A DNA stretch of 64,000 nucleotides from Neofusicoccum parvum (GCA_020912385.1 CP087215.1:1674001-1738000); one strand, 5' to 3'. Positions 33,001 to 44,220 are shown, numbered from the stretch's first letter. Notes: generated from the letters alone by a model not told the origin. Program-made: numbers and translations.

Positions 33001-34568
33001 TTAAGATGAGCCTGAAGGAACCGAGACGTTCTGCTCCTTCTCCGTGCGCTGCACGGCGCCGAAGCGCGTGTTGCCCTGGTCGAAGATCTGCGTTGCAGCC
33101 GTGTCAGCACCTTAAATCCACTCTGCGCACCACCGCCACCACCCCCGATCGGGATGGAGAGGACCACTTACAGCATAAATGCCCTTCAGGAAGGTGTCGC
33201 CGAGGATATCGAATCTGTTTATTGTTAGCAGTGCGCATGTAGGAGGGCGAGATGGTGCAAAAAAAAAACTTACGTCATATCACCCCTGCTCTGAATACCT
33301 CCGTAAACCATGCCACTGCCGGCATCCGCGAACGCCAGGTCCTCCTTCTGAACAGTGAACTGCTTCTCACCAACCGCAAACGTAACCACCGGCAGCTGGT
33401 CGGCGGTGGTGCTGCTGGGGAAGATGTAGCCCTGGTTCGCGCTGTCGTACTTGGCGCCCGGAATAGCGGCGTAAATGGCCTCGACGGTCTTGTCATCCAC
33501 AAGGGCCAGCGTGGTGCCGGTGTCGGCGATGGCCGTGTTGCCGCTGCGGTCCACCGTCTTCCCGTTGACCGTGGCCGACGTGCTCTGGAACTGCCAGAAG
33601 CCCTGGGAGTTGTCGACGTCGACGTAGTAGGGCTCCGACACGCCGGCGGCCTTGAGCACGTCCTGGTCGATGTAGCCGAAGGTGTAGAAGCTCTCGCCCT
33701 TGTCGGCCTCGTTGGTGTCCTTGGTGCTGCCCAGGTAGGCGGTGAACAGCTCGGCGTCCTTGGGGATGTCGGCCTGGTCGATCATGTTCTCGACGGGGGT
33801 CTTGACGGCGGTCGGCTTGACCGTGTTGATGGAGCCCCAGGCGAGGCCCAGCAGGCCGTCGCCGGCGCCCTGCACGAACTGGTCGCTCAGCGTCTTGGCC
33901 AGCTCGACGGCCTGGTTCTCGACCGTCAGGCCGCCCAGCGTCACGTTGTCGGTGCCGACGGAGCCCGACGCGCTGGAGCTGTCGCCGTACTGGATCTGCC
34001 AGGTGCTGCCGCTGGCCTCCTTGTACGTGCTGCTCTTGCTCGGGTCGAACACGGCGTGGCCCGACGACTTGCCCGTCGACTGCGTGCTAGCCGGCAGCTC
34101 CGTCGACCACACCCACAGGTCGGCCGAGCCGGTGTCGAAGTCGAGCTTCAGCGTCTGCGCCGGTGTGCCGATGCCCACCTCGCACAGGTAGAGCGCGTCG
34201 TTCTGGATGTCCTCGGCCGGCACCTCGCCCGACGTCTCGGCGTCGACGCGCTTCTGCAGCACATGGCGCTGCACGCGCGCGTGGCCGCCGAGCGCCTTCT
34301 GCGCGCCGAACTTGCCCTGCTGGTGGATCTTGTTGGAGACGAAGTACGGGCCCTCCTTGGTGGGGCCGATGCCATCTGTGCGGTGTCAGTGGATGTGGAG
34401 AGCCAATGGAGCTGCCAGCACGGCCGGTGGGGGGAGTGGCGGCGCTTCAGGACAGAAGCTGCTGCTGTACGTACACTTGTGCAGGCAGTAGGCATACGAC
34501 TTCAAGCCGACGGGCTTGTAGTGCTTGTTGGTGATGATGGGGATGCGGGTGAAGCTCTTGGTCGCCAT
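33001..34568 (-). CDS. Pepsin-like aspartic protease (family A1)
   Basis: Four exons (34475-34568, 33274-34375, 33172-33214, 33001-33087) encode 441 residues. Both catalytic motifs are intact: DFDTGSADLW with Asp112 and IADTGTT with Asp316. The propeptide region (about 30-85, with FVSNKIHQQGKFGAQKAL) precedes LYLCEVGIGTPAQTLKLDF. The C-terminal GDTFLKGIYAIFDQGNTRFG crosses the last two introns as in penicillopepsin/aspergillopepsin relatives. The N-terminus (MATKSFTRIPIITNKHYKPV) is not a classical signal peptide, so secretion is uncertain. An in-frame Ser/Thr/Gly-rich segment lies just beyond the stop at 32763-32960. It can be joined through a 61-bp candidate intron (32961-33021), giving a longer 500-residue form, so the 3' end given here is the conservative choice. 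Confidence 0.88.
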
Positions 34569-36651
34569 GACTGCGGTTCTGGTGTTGCTGTCTGCTGTCT
34601 GCTGTCTGCTGTGGCGGATGCGGATGGCGAGAGGAGGCGGAGGAGGGAATAGGCCGCCGCAGCACCGCTGGACGGTGGATATTTAAGCACCCGCGCGGCG
34701 CGCCCCTGCATGGGCGGGCTACTCATGGCACCGGCGGGCTCGATACCGCGACAGGCAGGCGTGTGTGGGTGCACGGGGAGGGCATGGGCATGCGCGTCCC
34801 AGCGCGCTGCCATGACGCAAGAGCTGTCAAGCTTCAGCGCCCAGCTCGCCCGGCAGTGCCACGCCGCGAATCAAGCATCGGGGCCCTGCATTGCGCCGAT
34901 CCCACGCCCCGGGCACAAACCACGGCCGCCAGCTGGCACGGGGCCGCAGCCGACTGGGCGATCGCGGAGCTGGTGCTGGAGCTGGTGCAGAAGACAAGTG
35001 CCTGAAACACCGCCGCACCAACGGGCGTGAGTGCGTGGCGTGTGTCGTGAGCTCCGCAGCCCACACGCCTGCCTCCGCCGCGGCCGGTTGGCCCGATGGG
35101 CTGCAAGAGCTCTGCGGCGTCGTCATGCCTCGTGCCCGCACCGCAGGAGGCCAGAGCTCCCCCTGCCATATGGCACAGGCACCGCTGCACCGCTTCGCCC
35201 AAGCTCTCGCGCAAGCGCTCCGACTCTGCCTGTCCGAGCGACGCGGCGACGTCATAACTCCGCGTGGACGAGCTTGCCGCAAGCTACCGCGTCTAGCTCC
35301 GCGGCGCCACTCCCGAGTCACTGGCCAGGAGCCGCTGGGAGGAGGGGGACAAGCAAGCTGAAGGCCCAGGGGATGGATGTATGTGGCCCACAGTCCGCGG
35401 CACACGCAGCGGCATTCCGAGACGCGATGGCGTGAACCCGAGTCGTCGCGCTTCGAGAACATGCACGCGGGCTTTCTTTGCGAGGGGCAGGCGGGGACGG
35501 CGCGATAAGGCGATACCGCATCCAGCCCCTCCCGCGCGAGCTTCGACTCACGAAGAGAAGGGCCGGTCCGCGCGTCGGGCGGAGGAGAGGAGAGGGCGTG
35601 CGGAGAGGCCTCAACCGCCCCGTCGCCGTTTGCCGTCCGCGGCCGTTTGCTGCTGCGCCAGCCATGCTGTCATCGCCCTGCTCAACGCGGCGATCGATAT
35701 CCGACGGCCGCTGATGCCTTTAATTTTGGCAACACGGCGATCCTGCTTCATCCCTGCCCGATGCCTGGGCAGCTTGCGCGGTGGTGTGTTTAGGACTACA
35801 CTATAGGGAGCCGGCAGCAGGCATCGTGCCAAGGCATCTCTCGCATCGGGGGACGCGTCGTTGTCCGTGGCGCAACGCCAGCAGGTTTTCCCTTCCATCC
35901 AGGTCATCCGCATGCCATGTCGTCAAAGAACAGAGATAAGGCGCGGTTTGGCTGTCTCGCACAGCAGGGCGGCTGATCTGCCGTGCTGCGTCGCCTATCG
36001 AGGCATAGCCTATTGCCACGCCGACCCCAAACCAGCTGCCCGCAACCCTGTGCGTCTGTTCCTGTACACGTATCGGCCCGGGTACCTTGGAATCCGCGCA
36101 TCCCTCTCTCCCGCTTCCCTGAAGCTCGTCCAGCAGGGATGCCGTGTTGCCCTACCTATCACCGCCCGTAGTCCCCCAGCGCGCCGAGTCAGTCGAGCAC
36201 AGTACGCCACCACTCCGCTTCGTGTTCGGATAAGGAACTGCTGTGCAAGTCAGTCTTGAAACACGCAGAGCGGAGCCCTCTCCTGCAGAGTACACCGCTC
36301 AGCTATAGGCAATCAAGCTCCGACGCCCCAAAAAGCATTCAGGCCCGCCGATCACTCGGGATCCCCGAACGTGGCTGTACCACCACAGTCGGTCCGCCGC
36401 CGCCGCCGCCCCCGCCGCCGTGGCTGTGCTGTGCCTGTTCACGACCGTCGCCATCGCATGTTCGGGAAGGGATCCGCACTGGCGAGTGTGGGCCAATATC
36501 AAACACCCTCTGCTTTCATTGTCTATGAGGCAAACGCCCCCCACCCGTCTATTATACCGCACCGGGGCGCGGTCCCGTATAGTGCACGCCTGATATCCAA
36601 CCTCGACTCATGAAGGCTAGCTATCCAATGCCAAAATCACTCCCGATCTGC
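34569..36651. other. Intergenic region, 2.1 kb
   Basis: Upstream of the aspartic protease and downstream of the Air-like gene, both on the minus strand. The base composition is GC-rich and frames open on both strands without homology. A CCG run at about 36,400-36,420 is a short microsatellite. No gene supported. Confidence 0.5.
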
Positions 36652-39168
36652 TCATTTCTTGCCGCCCCTTCCACGATGTTGCTTCCGCGCCGGTGCGACG
36701 GGAGGCTGAGGGCGAGGAGGAAGTGACATGTGGTTGCCTCCGCCGCCTCCGCCTCCACGCCCACGCCCACGTCCACGACCGCCTCCGTAACCACCACGCG
36801 GCGGCGCCGGCGGAAGCGGTGGCGGCGGCTCTTTGGGAAGGGGAGGTTGCCAGCCACGGTTGATGGGCTCGAAATTGTTGTTGCCTTGGCGGTAGTCGCC
36901 GTAGTTGCTATTGTTGTTGCCATTGTCGATGCTGCCACGCCTCCTGGACGTGTTCTGCTGAGAGAAGCGACCACCGCGGGTCCCAGCGCCGGCATTAATG
37001 CGGATGTTACCACGAGAGGGCACCGTGCTGTTGTTGCTTCGCTTATTGCGATAAAAGTTGTCAATGTCACCATCGTCCTCGCTGGAGGAGAAGTGGATGT
37101 GCTGATTCTGAGCACGGCCCTTGATGGATAGACCCTGGCCATTAGAGGTTTGTTGCTTCAGCTCCGCCCAGAAAGCTTCCGGGTCAATGAGATACTTGTT
37201 GGCCTCCTTGGCGGACCAGGTATCGTTGATGACCTGGTCACCCTTCCTGGGCCGCATCGGACAGTCGTTGCCGAAGTGAGTGTTTGCGCCGCACTGGTAG
37301 CATGAGACCGTCAGCCTCGCCACCTTCTTGATATTCGCCATCTTGTTGGGGTTGTAGGTGCGCCAGATCCACTGGCACTCCTCTTCGACGTGGCCGGGTT
37401 CGCTGCAGATGTCGCAGAAGAAGCCGTCGCCGGCGGTGCGCGCCAACTTTGATGGGCAGCTCTCTTTCTTGTGACCCCGCTCGCGGCACTTAGTGCACTT
37501 TGCAACAATGGGACAGTTGTAATAGAAATGCTCATTGACGGCTTGGCAGTGATGGCATACCCTCAGAGGGCAGATCTCTTCCATATGTCCAAACTCGTCG
37601 CACTTCATACAGCGGACCGGATCGTCGTCTTTTTCCAAACCCCAGTAGCGCGTCTGAAGCATCCGCTCATGCTCGGATAGGTGTGCAAGCGTAGTGCGTG
37701 GGTGGCCGTTGGGGACTTGGGCCAGCTGCTGCGCCTCGCTGTGTGGCTGACCGTTGGATATTTCGACATCCATGGCGTCCTGTGAAGGTGGGGTATTGTT
37801 GGCTGCGGAGATTATCTCGCCCTCCTCGCCGGAGCTGGCGTCCTTATCCTGTGACTCGCTTGCCGGGGTAGAAGGCTTGGTGGAGGCTGCACTCCCCGAC
37901 TTCGAAGCTGTTTGGGACTGTTTTGACTTCGCCTCGTCCGGATTCTCCAGGTGGTCGCGGGCAAACTTCGGGTCTGCTTTGAGCAGCCCAGCACCAATCT
38001 CTCCACCGGCAGCTTTCTGTTTCAATCCTTGCGCTGCCTCTGGGTTGAAGCCTTCGTACATGTCTGGGTCCAGTCCACCGGACTCCAAAAGCGTCTGAAC
38101 ATACTCAGCCAGGCCTGCGGCGAGATGGTTTACGAGAACGGCCCTGGCTTTGCCCTTCTTCTTGGCGGTCTGGTTGTCCTTGAATTGGAGTTGCTTGCTC
38201 TGCTCGAGAGGGCGGATGCTGAGAAAAAAGAACTCTGCCTTACCATTTCGCGGCTGCAGGCTGACCGGTGTTTCCGTAACTTTGTGGGCTAGAGCATCGA
38301 TTTGCTCCTGCTTGCGATAGACGACAAGCTGGTTGAACGATGTGGAGGCGTCTTCCTTGTCCGAGAAAAGACCCACAAGGCCTTGTGGTTGATGGGTAGT
38401 GAGGAGAGTAACGAATGATTTCCAGATGGAATCTTTCGCGATGGTGTTGGTAAGCTTTTTCTTGTTGTTCTTGCTGGGGCCTTGCGGAATGTCCATGGTG
38501 ACAAGTGCTGCTGCGTAGCCCTTCGCGTGGAATCCTTTCTCCAGCGACCAGAAGCGGGCAAGCTTAGCGTCGATAATCCTCTCTGCCCTGAGATTCTCAA
38601 ATTTTCTGACCAGCTTGCGCTGTGTCTTCGTCAGTTTAATAGAACCGCTACGGGTGACGGGTGGTGTCTGCGCTTGTGATGTGTGACCACCCGCGGCACT
38701 TGTCTTGTCTGACTCCCCTCTCTCGCCTTCTTCACTCCCACCATCGCTGTGAGAAGCCTCAGAGCCGGTTTCTGAGTCGTCATCATCACCACCGTCAAGC
38801 TCATCGTCATCCACGGCCAGGGAAATGAAATCCGCCCCATCCTCCGGCGGCGGCACAACGGGCGCGACCTGTGCGGGTGGCGCAGATTCCTCCGCCTTCT
38901 TTTGAGTGGTACTGAGCTGACTCGCCTTGGCAGCGGTCTCCGACTCGGTGGACATGTGAGGAAAATCCACGTCCAGCAGAGAAGGCGAGTCCGGACGCTC
39001 ACGTGAAGGCTGGTCTTGAGGACCGAGAGAGGGCGAATAATCACTCTCGTCATCGTCGCCCATCTTCACCTTCTTGTCCGGCGTCGCGACGTCGGCATCA
39101 GGCTGGTCGTCCTGGGGTTCGCGCTGTCGCTTGCGACCCAAGGTCGCGGTCCGGGAGTCGTCCTCCAT
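36652..39168 (-). CDS. Air1/Air2-like zinc-knuckle protein of the TRAMP complex
   Basis: A single-exon frame of 838 residues. The first ATG in the reading frame (39168, MEDDSRTATLGRKRQ) is used. Five CCHC zinc knuckles run from about 518 to 636: CMKCDEFGHMEEIC, CHHCQAVNEHFYYNC (one spacer longer), CTKCRERGHKKESC, CDICSEPGHVEEEC and CYQCGANTHFGNDC. Between knuckles 4 and 5 is IWRTY, the IWRxY-type motif known from the Air1/2 linker that contacts the poly(A) polymerase Trf4. This supports a TRAMP role in nuclear RNA surveillance. The N-terminal 500 residues are acidic and mostly disordered, with a conserved-looking basic stretch (TKTQRKLVRKFENLRAERI). The C-terminus is RGG/Pro-rich (about 745-838), likely RNA-binding. 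It is divergent from the Nop13-like gene. Confidence 0.85.
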   Translation of the reverse strand: MEDDSRTATLGRKRQREPQDDQPDADVATPDKKVKMGDDDESDYSPSLGPQDQPSRERPDSPSLLDVDFPHMSTESETAAKASQLSTTQKKAEESAPPAQVAPVVPPPEDGADFISLAVDDDELDGGDDDDSETGSEASHSDGGSEEGERGESDKTSAAGGHTSQAQTPPVTRSGSIKLTKTQRKLVRKFENLRAERIIDAKLARFWSLEKGFHAKGYAAALVTMDIPQGPSKNNKKKLTNTIAKDSIWKSFVTLLTTHQPQGLVGLFSDKEDASTSFNQLVVYRKQEQIDALAHKVTETPVSLQPRNGKAEFFFLSIRPLEQSKQLQFKDNQTAKKKGKARAVLVNHLAAGLAEYVQTLLESGGLDPDMYEGFNPEAAQGLKQKAAGGEIGAGLLKADPKFARDHLENPDEAKSKQSQTASKSGSAASTKPSTPASESQDKDASSGEEGEIISAANNTPPSQDAMDVEISNGQPHSEAQQLAQVPNGHPRTTLAHLSEHERMLQTRYWGLEKDDDPVRCMKCDEFGHMEEICPLRVCHHCQAVNEHFYYNCPIVAKCTKCRERGHKKESCPSKLARTAGDGFFCDICSEPGHVEEECQWIWRTYNPNKMANIKKVARLTVSCYQCGANTHFGNDCPMRPRKGDQVINDTWSAKEANKYLIDPEAFWAELKQQTSNGQGLSIKGRAQNQHIHFSSSEDDGDIDNFYRNKRSNNSTVPSRGNIRINAGAGTRGGRFSQQNTSRRRGSIDNGNNNSNYGDYRQGNNNFEPINRGWQPPLPKEPPPPLPPAPPRGGYGGGRGRGRGRGGGGGGGNHMSLPPRPQPPVAPARKQHRGRGGKK

Positions 39169-39460
39169 GATGTGTGGAATCTGTTTCGCCACGCGCCAAA
39201 AGGGCGTCAACACGTGGCGCGACACCAGAATGTCCAAGTAGAAGAGCTTCCTGGGGCTAAGAATGTGGCATTTGACCCTGAAGCAAGAGCTGAGGTTGTG
39301 ATGTGAGAGTTGACGCGCCTCAGAATTCGAGATGTCGGCGCGAGAACACGCCCGGCAGAACCTCGGCAGCGTATCCGAAATTTCAAAAAAAAAAAGTTGC
39401 CGACGATCACCGTCGTCCGCGCCCGGTTGCAGTCTGCACCAACACCCTCACACCTGCACC
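39169..39460. promoter_or_regulatory. Short divergent promoter, Air-like / Nop13-like
   Basis: A 292-bp region between two opposite start codons. It contains a run of 11 A's at about 39,386-39,396, which could be a nucleosome-free poly(dA:dT) element serving both genes. The plus-strand frame is open upstream to an ATG at 39332, but the ATG at 39461 is the better start. Confidence 0.5.
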
Positions 39461-40843
39461 ATGGCTTCCACAACCACCGTTGAGGTCTCCAAGAAGGAGC
39501 GGAAGGAGAAGAAAGACAAGAAAGAGAAGAAGAAGTCCAGGAAGTCCAAGACCGAGTCGTCCCCCGCCGCCGACGAGCCCACAGCCACCGCCGACGAAGC
39601 CCCCACGCCCTCCAAAGACTCGCGCAAGCGCAAGCGCACCGCCCTCCCGGAAGATGGTGAGCTCGAAGTCGACATCACCGCCCCCGAGCCGCTCTCCAAG
39701 CGTGAGCAGCGCCTAGCCAAGAAGGGCAAGCTGGACCCCAACACCAAAGCCAGCAAAGCCCCCAACCCCGCCGCCACGTCCGACAACGACAGCTCCGACA
39801 ACGAGGGCAACGAGAGGCCCGCCGCGAAGAAGGACGGCGGCAAGGCAGCGGCGGACAAGAAGCCCGAGAAGTCGGCGCACGGCGTGTGGATCGGCAACCT
39901 GCCGTGGTCGGCGACGCGCGAGTCGCTGCGCGACTTCTTCACCAAGCACGCCGGCATCGAGGACTCGCGCATCGCCCGCGTGCACATGCCGGCGCCCGAC
40001 AAGGCCGCTGTCGCCAACATGCGCGTCAAGCCGCACAACAAGGGCTTCGCGTACGTCGACTTCGACGGGCCGGCCGCCGTCGCCGCCGCCATCGACGCGT
40101 CCGAGACGCTGATGGGCGGCCGCCCCGTGCTGATCAAGAACGCGAGCAACTTTGACGGCAGGCCCAAGAAGAAGGAGGGCGAGGGCGAGGGCGAGGGCGG
40201 GCTGACGAAGCTCAGCAAGACCGCGGCGGTGCAGGCAGGGGGTGGGAAAGAGCCGAGTAAGCGGGTCTTCGTGGGGAACTTGAGCTTTGAGGTCACGAAG
40301 GAGGACTTGGTCGAGCATTACAGCAAGTGTGGAGAGGTTTTGGATGTGCATGTTGCAACGTTCCAAGACACAGGGAAGTGCAAGGGCTTTGCGTGGGTCA
40401 CGTTTGAGACGATTGATGCTGCGGCTGCGGCTGTGACGGGATACACTATGATACCCGCGGACGACGATGACGATAGCGATGAGGAGATGGAAGATGCGGA
40501 GAAACCGGATGGTGCAGAGAAGAAGAAGAAAAGGAAGAAGGCCCGTAAGTGGTTCGTCAACAGGCTTGGGGGCCGAGACCTGCGCGTTGAGTTCGCCGAG
40601 GATGCGTCGACGAGGTACAAGAAGCGCTTCGGCAAAGACAAAGAGGGCGGAAACGCAGGTGCAGACGGCGAAGAGTTTGGCGAAGTGCATCCTTCGAGAC
40701 AACGACAGATGGGCAAAGGCAGGAGAGAGCCACGCAAGGTTGATGCACGCACTATCGCACCTGGAGCGGCGCTGGCGCATGCACCCAGGTCGACTGGTGC
40801 AATTGTGGAGTCGAAGGGCAAGAAGATTACGTTTGATACATAG
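39461..40843 (+). CDS. Nop13-like nucleolar RRM protein
   Basis: A single-exon frame of 460 residues starting at MASTTTVEVSKKERK. An extremely Lys/Glu-rich N-terminus carries nuclear and nucleolar signals. RRM1 spans about 139-225, with RNP2 VWIGNL and RNP1 KGFAYVDF. RRM2 starts at about 266, with RNP2 VFVGNL and RNP1 KGFAWVTF, and is interrupted by an acidic then basic insert (DDDDDSDEEMEDAEK, KKKKRKKARKW) before its last strand LRVEFAED. This layout and the C-terminal GKKITFDT match fungal Nop13, a pre-ribosome-associated protein. A role in large-subunit pre-rRNA processing is from family knowledge. A homologous upstream ATG at 39332 would add 43 residues and is considered less likely. Confidence 0.85.
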   Translation: MASTTTVEVSKKERKEKKDKKEKKKSRKSKTESSPAADEPTATADEAPTPSKDSRKRKRTALPEDGELEVDITAPEPLSKREQRLAKKGKLDPNTKASKAPNPAATSDNDSSDNEGNERPAAKKDGGKAAADKKPEKSAHGVWIGNLPWSATRESLRDFFTKHAGIEDSRIARVHMPAPDKAAVANMRVKPHNKGFAYVDFDGPAAVAAAIDASETLMGGRPVLIKNASNFDGRPKKKEGEGEGEGGLTKLSKTAAVQAGGGKEPSKRVFVGNLSFEVTKEDLVEHYSKCGEVLDVHVATFQDTGKCKGFAWVTFETIDAAAAAVTGYTMIPADDDDDSDEEMEDAEKPDGAEKKKKRKKARKWFVNRLGGRDLRVEFAEDASTRYKKRFGKDKEGGNAGADGEEFGEVHPSRQRQMGKGRREPRKVDARTIAPGAALAHAPRSTGAIVESKGKKITFDT

Positions 40844-41038
40844 TTACGTCTCCAAATTTTCAAGCTGGGTGTTTTGGAGCACTCTAAAATTTGCATTGAA
40901 GCTCCGTCCAGAGTCTCTCAAGAGATCTCTCCGTCTAGTAGACAGCAGTGATGACTTCTCCTTAGCCATTCCATATGCACCCACTTCATCACACCCGGAC
41001 AAGTCTTTCAAGATCCTTCCGCCTGACCACGAATCACC

Positions 41039-41698
41039 TTAAGACTCGCCCCCCATCTCCGCCACGCCCTTCCCCTCGTCATCCGGCGGCACAAACCTCC
41101 TAATCACCTCGTCAACATACTCCTCCGGCACCCCCAACATCAACGCATCCTTCACCGCTGCATTCATCCTCCCCACATACTCCTCCTTCGGCACCCCCTC
41201 CCCCACCCTCTTCCTATCCACATACACCAAACACTCCCTCATCTCCGGCTCGCCCCCCACATCAACCCTCCCGCCCTCTCCTCCCCTCCACACCTCCACC
41301 TCCACCCTCTCCTTCGTATACGCCCACGGCACGCCCTCATACCCATCCAAGCTCGCCTCATCCCCCTCGCCCAGCCCGTACACCGCGCCCCACACGACCG
41401 CCTGCCAGGCGGCCCCGCCTCCAACAGCAGCGACGGCGGCGGCGGCAGGCGGGCCGACGGGCTCGAGCGCGGCGGCGTAGTGGGCGGCGGCGGCGGCGGT
41501 GGCGGCGGGCAGCTCGACGACGTTGGCGTAGCCGCGCTCGCTGACGACCCAGCGCCAGCCGCGCAGGCGGGCGAGGCCGAGCGGCGGCGACGCCGGGCAG
41601 CGCGCGCGCATCTGGCCGCGCGCGAGGTTGCTGCCGTAGGCGAAGTAGAGGGTTTGTGGGGCTGGGGGTGGGGCGGTGGTGAGGGCGGTTGTCGACAT
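41039..41698 (-). CDS. Gamma-glutamylcyclotransferase (GGCT-like)
   Basis: A single exon of 219 residues. The substrate-binding signature YFAYGSNL (residues 18-25) and the catalytic Glu121 in DGYEGVPWAY are both present. GGCT enzymes convert gamma-glutamyl amino acids to 5-oxoproline and the free amino acid. The YGSNL form indicates the GGCT/AIG2-like fold rather than the ChaC glutathione-specific branch. Residues 64-97 form an Ala/Pro/Gly-rich insertion of low complexity that replaces an ordered loop; it is probably a surface linker. The protein is cytosolic, with no targeting signal. The segment after 125 (MRECLVYVD, VPEEYVDEVIRRFVP) fits fungal family members. Confidence 0.85.
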   Translation of the reverse strand: MSTTALTTAPPPAPQTLYFAYGSNLARGQMRARCPASPPLGLARLRGWRWVVSERGYANVVELPAATAAAAAHYAAALEPVGPPAAAAVAAVGGGAAWQAVVWGAVYGLGEGDEASLDGYEGVPWAYTKERVEVEVWRGGEGGRVDVGGEPEMRECLVYVDRKRVGEGVPKEEYVGRMNAAVKDALMLGVPEEYVDEVIRRFVPPDDEGKGVAEMGGES

Positions 41699-42267
41699 TT
41701 TTTTTCTCTCTTTTCTTTTTCTTGTGTCTCTTTTTTCTGGTTGGGGTTGGGACGGTGGGGTTGGAGACTTGTTGGCGCGGGGTGGATTGGGATGGGGAGG
41801 CTTGTGAGAGCTCGCTCCTCTAGGAAAGATGTGAGACCGGGATGGAGGAGCAGATGCGGAGTGGGGCTTACTGTGGCCGTGGATACGTGTAGTTGGAAAG
41901 CCTTTGCAGCTTGTGGAGCCTTGTCTGCGGGCAGAAACTCAATATATGGCCGGGGAACAGCCTTTTGTCTCGCGGACCGGATCTTACCAATGACTTCTGC
42001 GGCGCAGTCAGATGACTCTGCCGTACTGGAAAACGGCCGCTTCGCTTTTACGTTGGGGGAGAGTTGTCTCAAAAGAACTTGATCGAGCTGCAGGAAACAA
42101 GTGATGCACCAGCGGGTCCGGCCCGGTCACGTCATCAGGAAAGCTTAGTGGCGGGAGCTAGTCGCACAAAAGTCCCGGCCGGCGAGTTCCGTCTGCATCC
42201 AAAACATTATTTTCATTTCGAGCTTTGCATCCCCCACATATCGACATTTTTATATACAAGAATCTTT
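41699..42267. other. Intergenic region, 570 bp
   Basis: Promoter of the GGCT gene (a T-rich/pyrimidine run at 41,699-41,740 on the plus strand) and the 3' flank of the carboxypeptidase. Nothing else seen. Confidence 0.5.
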
Positions 42268-44220
42268 TTACATGGCCCACTCAATGCCCATCGCCCTCTT
42301 CGACATCGCCGTCGCATTGGCGCTGGTGAAGTTGAAGCCGTTTCCGAAATCGCCCTTCTGCGTCGTGAAGTCGCTCTGCTCGCTGAGGCTGTCGATGCGG
42401 CCCAGAAGGAACTCGAGCTGGCGGTAGGCGGCTGAAGGCTGGTACTGCGGGACCTGATTGATAGCATTGTTAGCCGCTTTTCATTCCAACTTGTGAAACG
42501 GTTTCCTTACCATGTGGCCCGACATCGCGACCTCGACCCAAGTCAATCCGCGCTCGGTGTGCGCCGTACCCATAACGCCCGAAGCCGCAAGCGTGCTCAG
42601 CGAGGCCTCCTCGTGATACGGCACGAAGAACGGCTCCGTGGGCGCGGTCTGGAAGCCCTGGGCTCCGCCCCAGGTCATGTTCTGGATCATCAGAAGAGTA
42701 CCGTTGGCAATGAGGATGAAGTCCAGGTTGCCGTGGGCAATGATGGAGCGGCCATTGGTGCGCTCAATGACGCTGGGCAGGACGGACAGGCCGGATGGCG
42801 GGGAGGTGTCGGTGTCGAGGACGCCATTGGAGCACTCGTTCCACTCCTGGATAGGGGCGTTGATGGCCTTCTGGACCTCGGTGCGGTTGAAGTAGATGGT
42901 AGCACCCTCAGGGATGTAGTCGAAGGAGCCAGGGAAGCCGAGGACATCCCACAGGAGAGGGCAGGTGGTCGCGACCTGGTAGATATCGAAGCACGGGTTC
43001 ACGGCGCTGACCGCATAGTAGATGTCATCCCACAGGTCGCAGCCGGGAGCAGATCCATCCGGAGGCGTAGGCAGGGGACCGGCCGGGGGGTAAGTCAGGT
43101 AAGTGTCGATGAAGTCGGTGTAGCCACACTCATCTGCACGCTGGTGGATGTCGTCGGTGAACGTCTCGTTCAGGTTGAACAGCGGCTTCCAGTAGTCGAC
43201 GAAGGGGACTGCGGGAATTTGCTGTTGCACGACGTCGTACGAAGTGCTGGGGTCGTAAATCAGGAAAGCTTGTGCATCGTAGTACGACGTATCGTTCTTG
43301 TTAAGCATAGCATCCTACAAGTAATGTCAGACTAAAGTCAACAAAAACACGATAAGGCGGTGATAGATGCGTACGGTGATGTACGGGACGTAGTAGCCGG
43401 CGTAGGACTCGCCCGCAATGTACACCTTACGGCCTTGCAGGCCAAAGGTGTCGACGAAGTTCTTCCAGAAACCAAGGAATTGAGCCGCAGCCTCTTCCTC
43501 GTTGGTAGCCGTAGGAGTGCCCTGAGTAAAGCCGGTGCCGACAGGTTGCTCAACCCTGGAATTTCCCGTCAGCTCTCTTCCACACATGCAATTTCAAAGC
43601 TTCATACCAAACCATGTTGGTCAGGTTGACCCAAGTCCACGGGTTCTTGACCGGCTTGTAAGTTCCGTACTGCCATAGCACCGGGCCGTTCTCCTGGAAG
43701 AATCCCTCGAGGGACGAGCATCCGGGACCACCTGCAAGGCGCCGAGTCAGCTCACACCCCGCCTTGCTGTGCGCCGCGAGGGCTTACCATTGAGCCAGAT
43801 AAGAATCTCATCCGTAGCCTCAGCGTTCTCAGACGGGAAGAACCAGAAGTACAGCTCGCTGGTCTCGTTCGCCTTGTCGGAGATGGGCAGCAGACCGGCG
43901 TACGACTCGCCGACGTCGAAATCAACGTCCGGAATAGCGGTGCCATCGACGGCGAACTCTGCATGACATCCTCAGCTACCAATTCCAATTTCCGGCCTTG
44001 CAATTCTCTGCGGTAACGTACTGGTCGTGTTGGCGTTCTGCGGGATGATGTAGTCGGCGCGCTTCTCGATGATGGGCTCCGGCTTCTTCCTCAGCAGATC
44101 GCCGCGACGGGGCCGCGGCATCTCAGGCACCTTCTTGCCCGCATACTGGGCGGAGCGCGCCTCGACGAGGACGGACGAGGCGGCGAGCGCGCAAGCCGAG
44201 AGGAGGGTTGCGACGCGCAT
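42268..44220 (-). CDS. Secreted serine carboxypeptidase (family S10)
   Basis: Six exons (44022-44220, 43788-43958, 43608-43731, 43375-43555, 42511-43314, 42268-42453) encode 554 residues; introns are 52-63 bp. A signal peptide ([20 protein letters not shown]) starts the protein. The family order is complete: [13 protein letters not shown], a VEQPVGTGF segment, [11 protein letters not shown] with nucleophile Ser215, HGNLDF with Asp423 and SGHM with His492. S10 enzymes remove C-terminal residues at acidic pH and are secreted or vacuolar. Many NxS/T sites are present. The His lies right at the last exon junction. With the nearby aspartic and S53 peptidases it could contribute to acid extracellular proteolysis. 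Confidence 0.92.

Noticed and set aside
33252..34652. 466-codon plus-strand open frame
   Set aside because: Exact antisense of the aspartic protease, and low-complexity Val/Leu/Arg composition.
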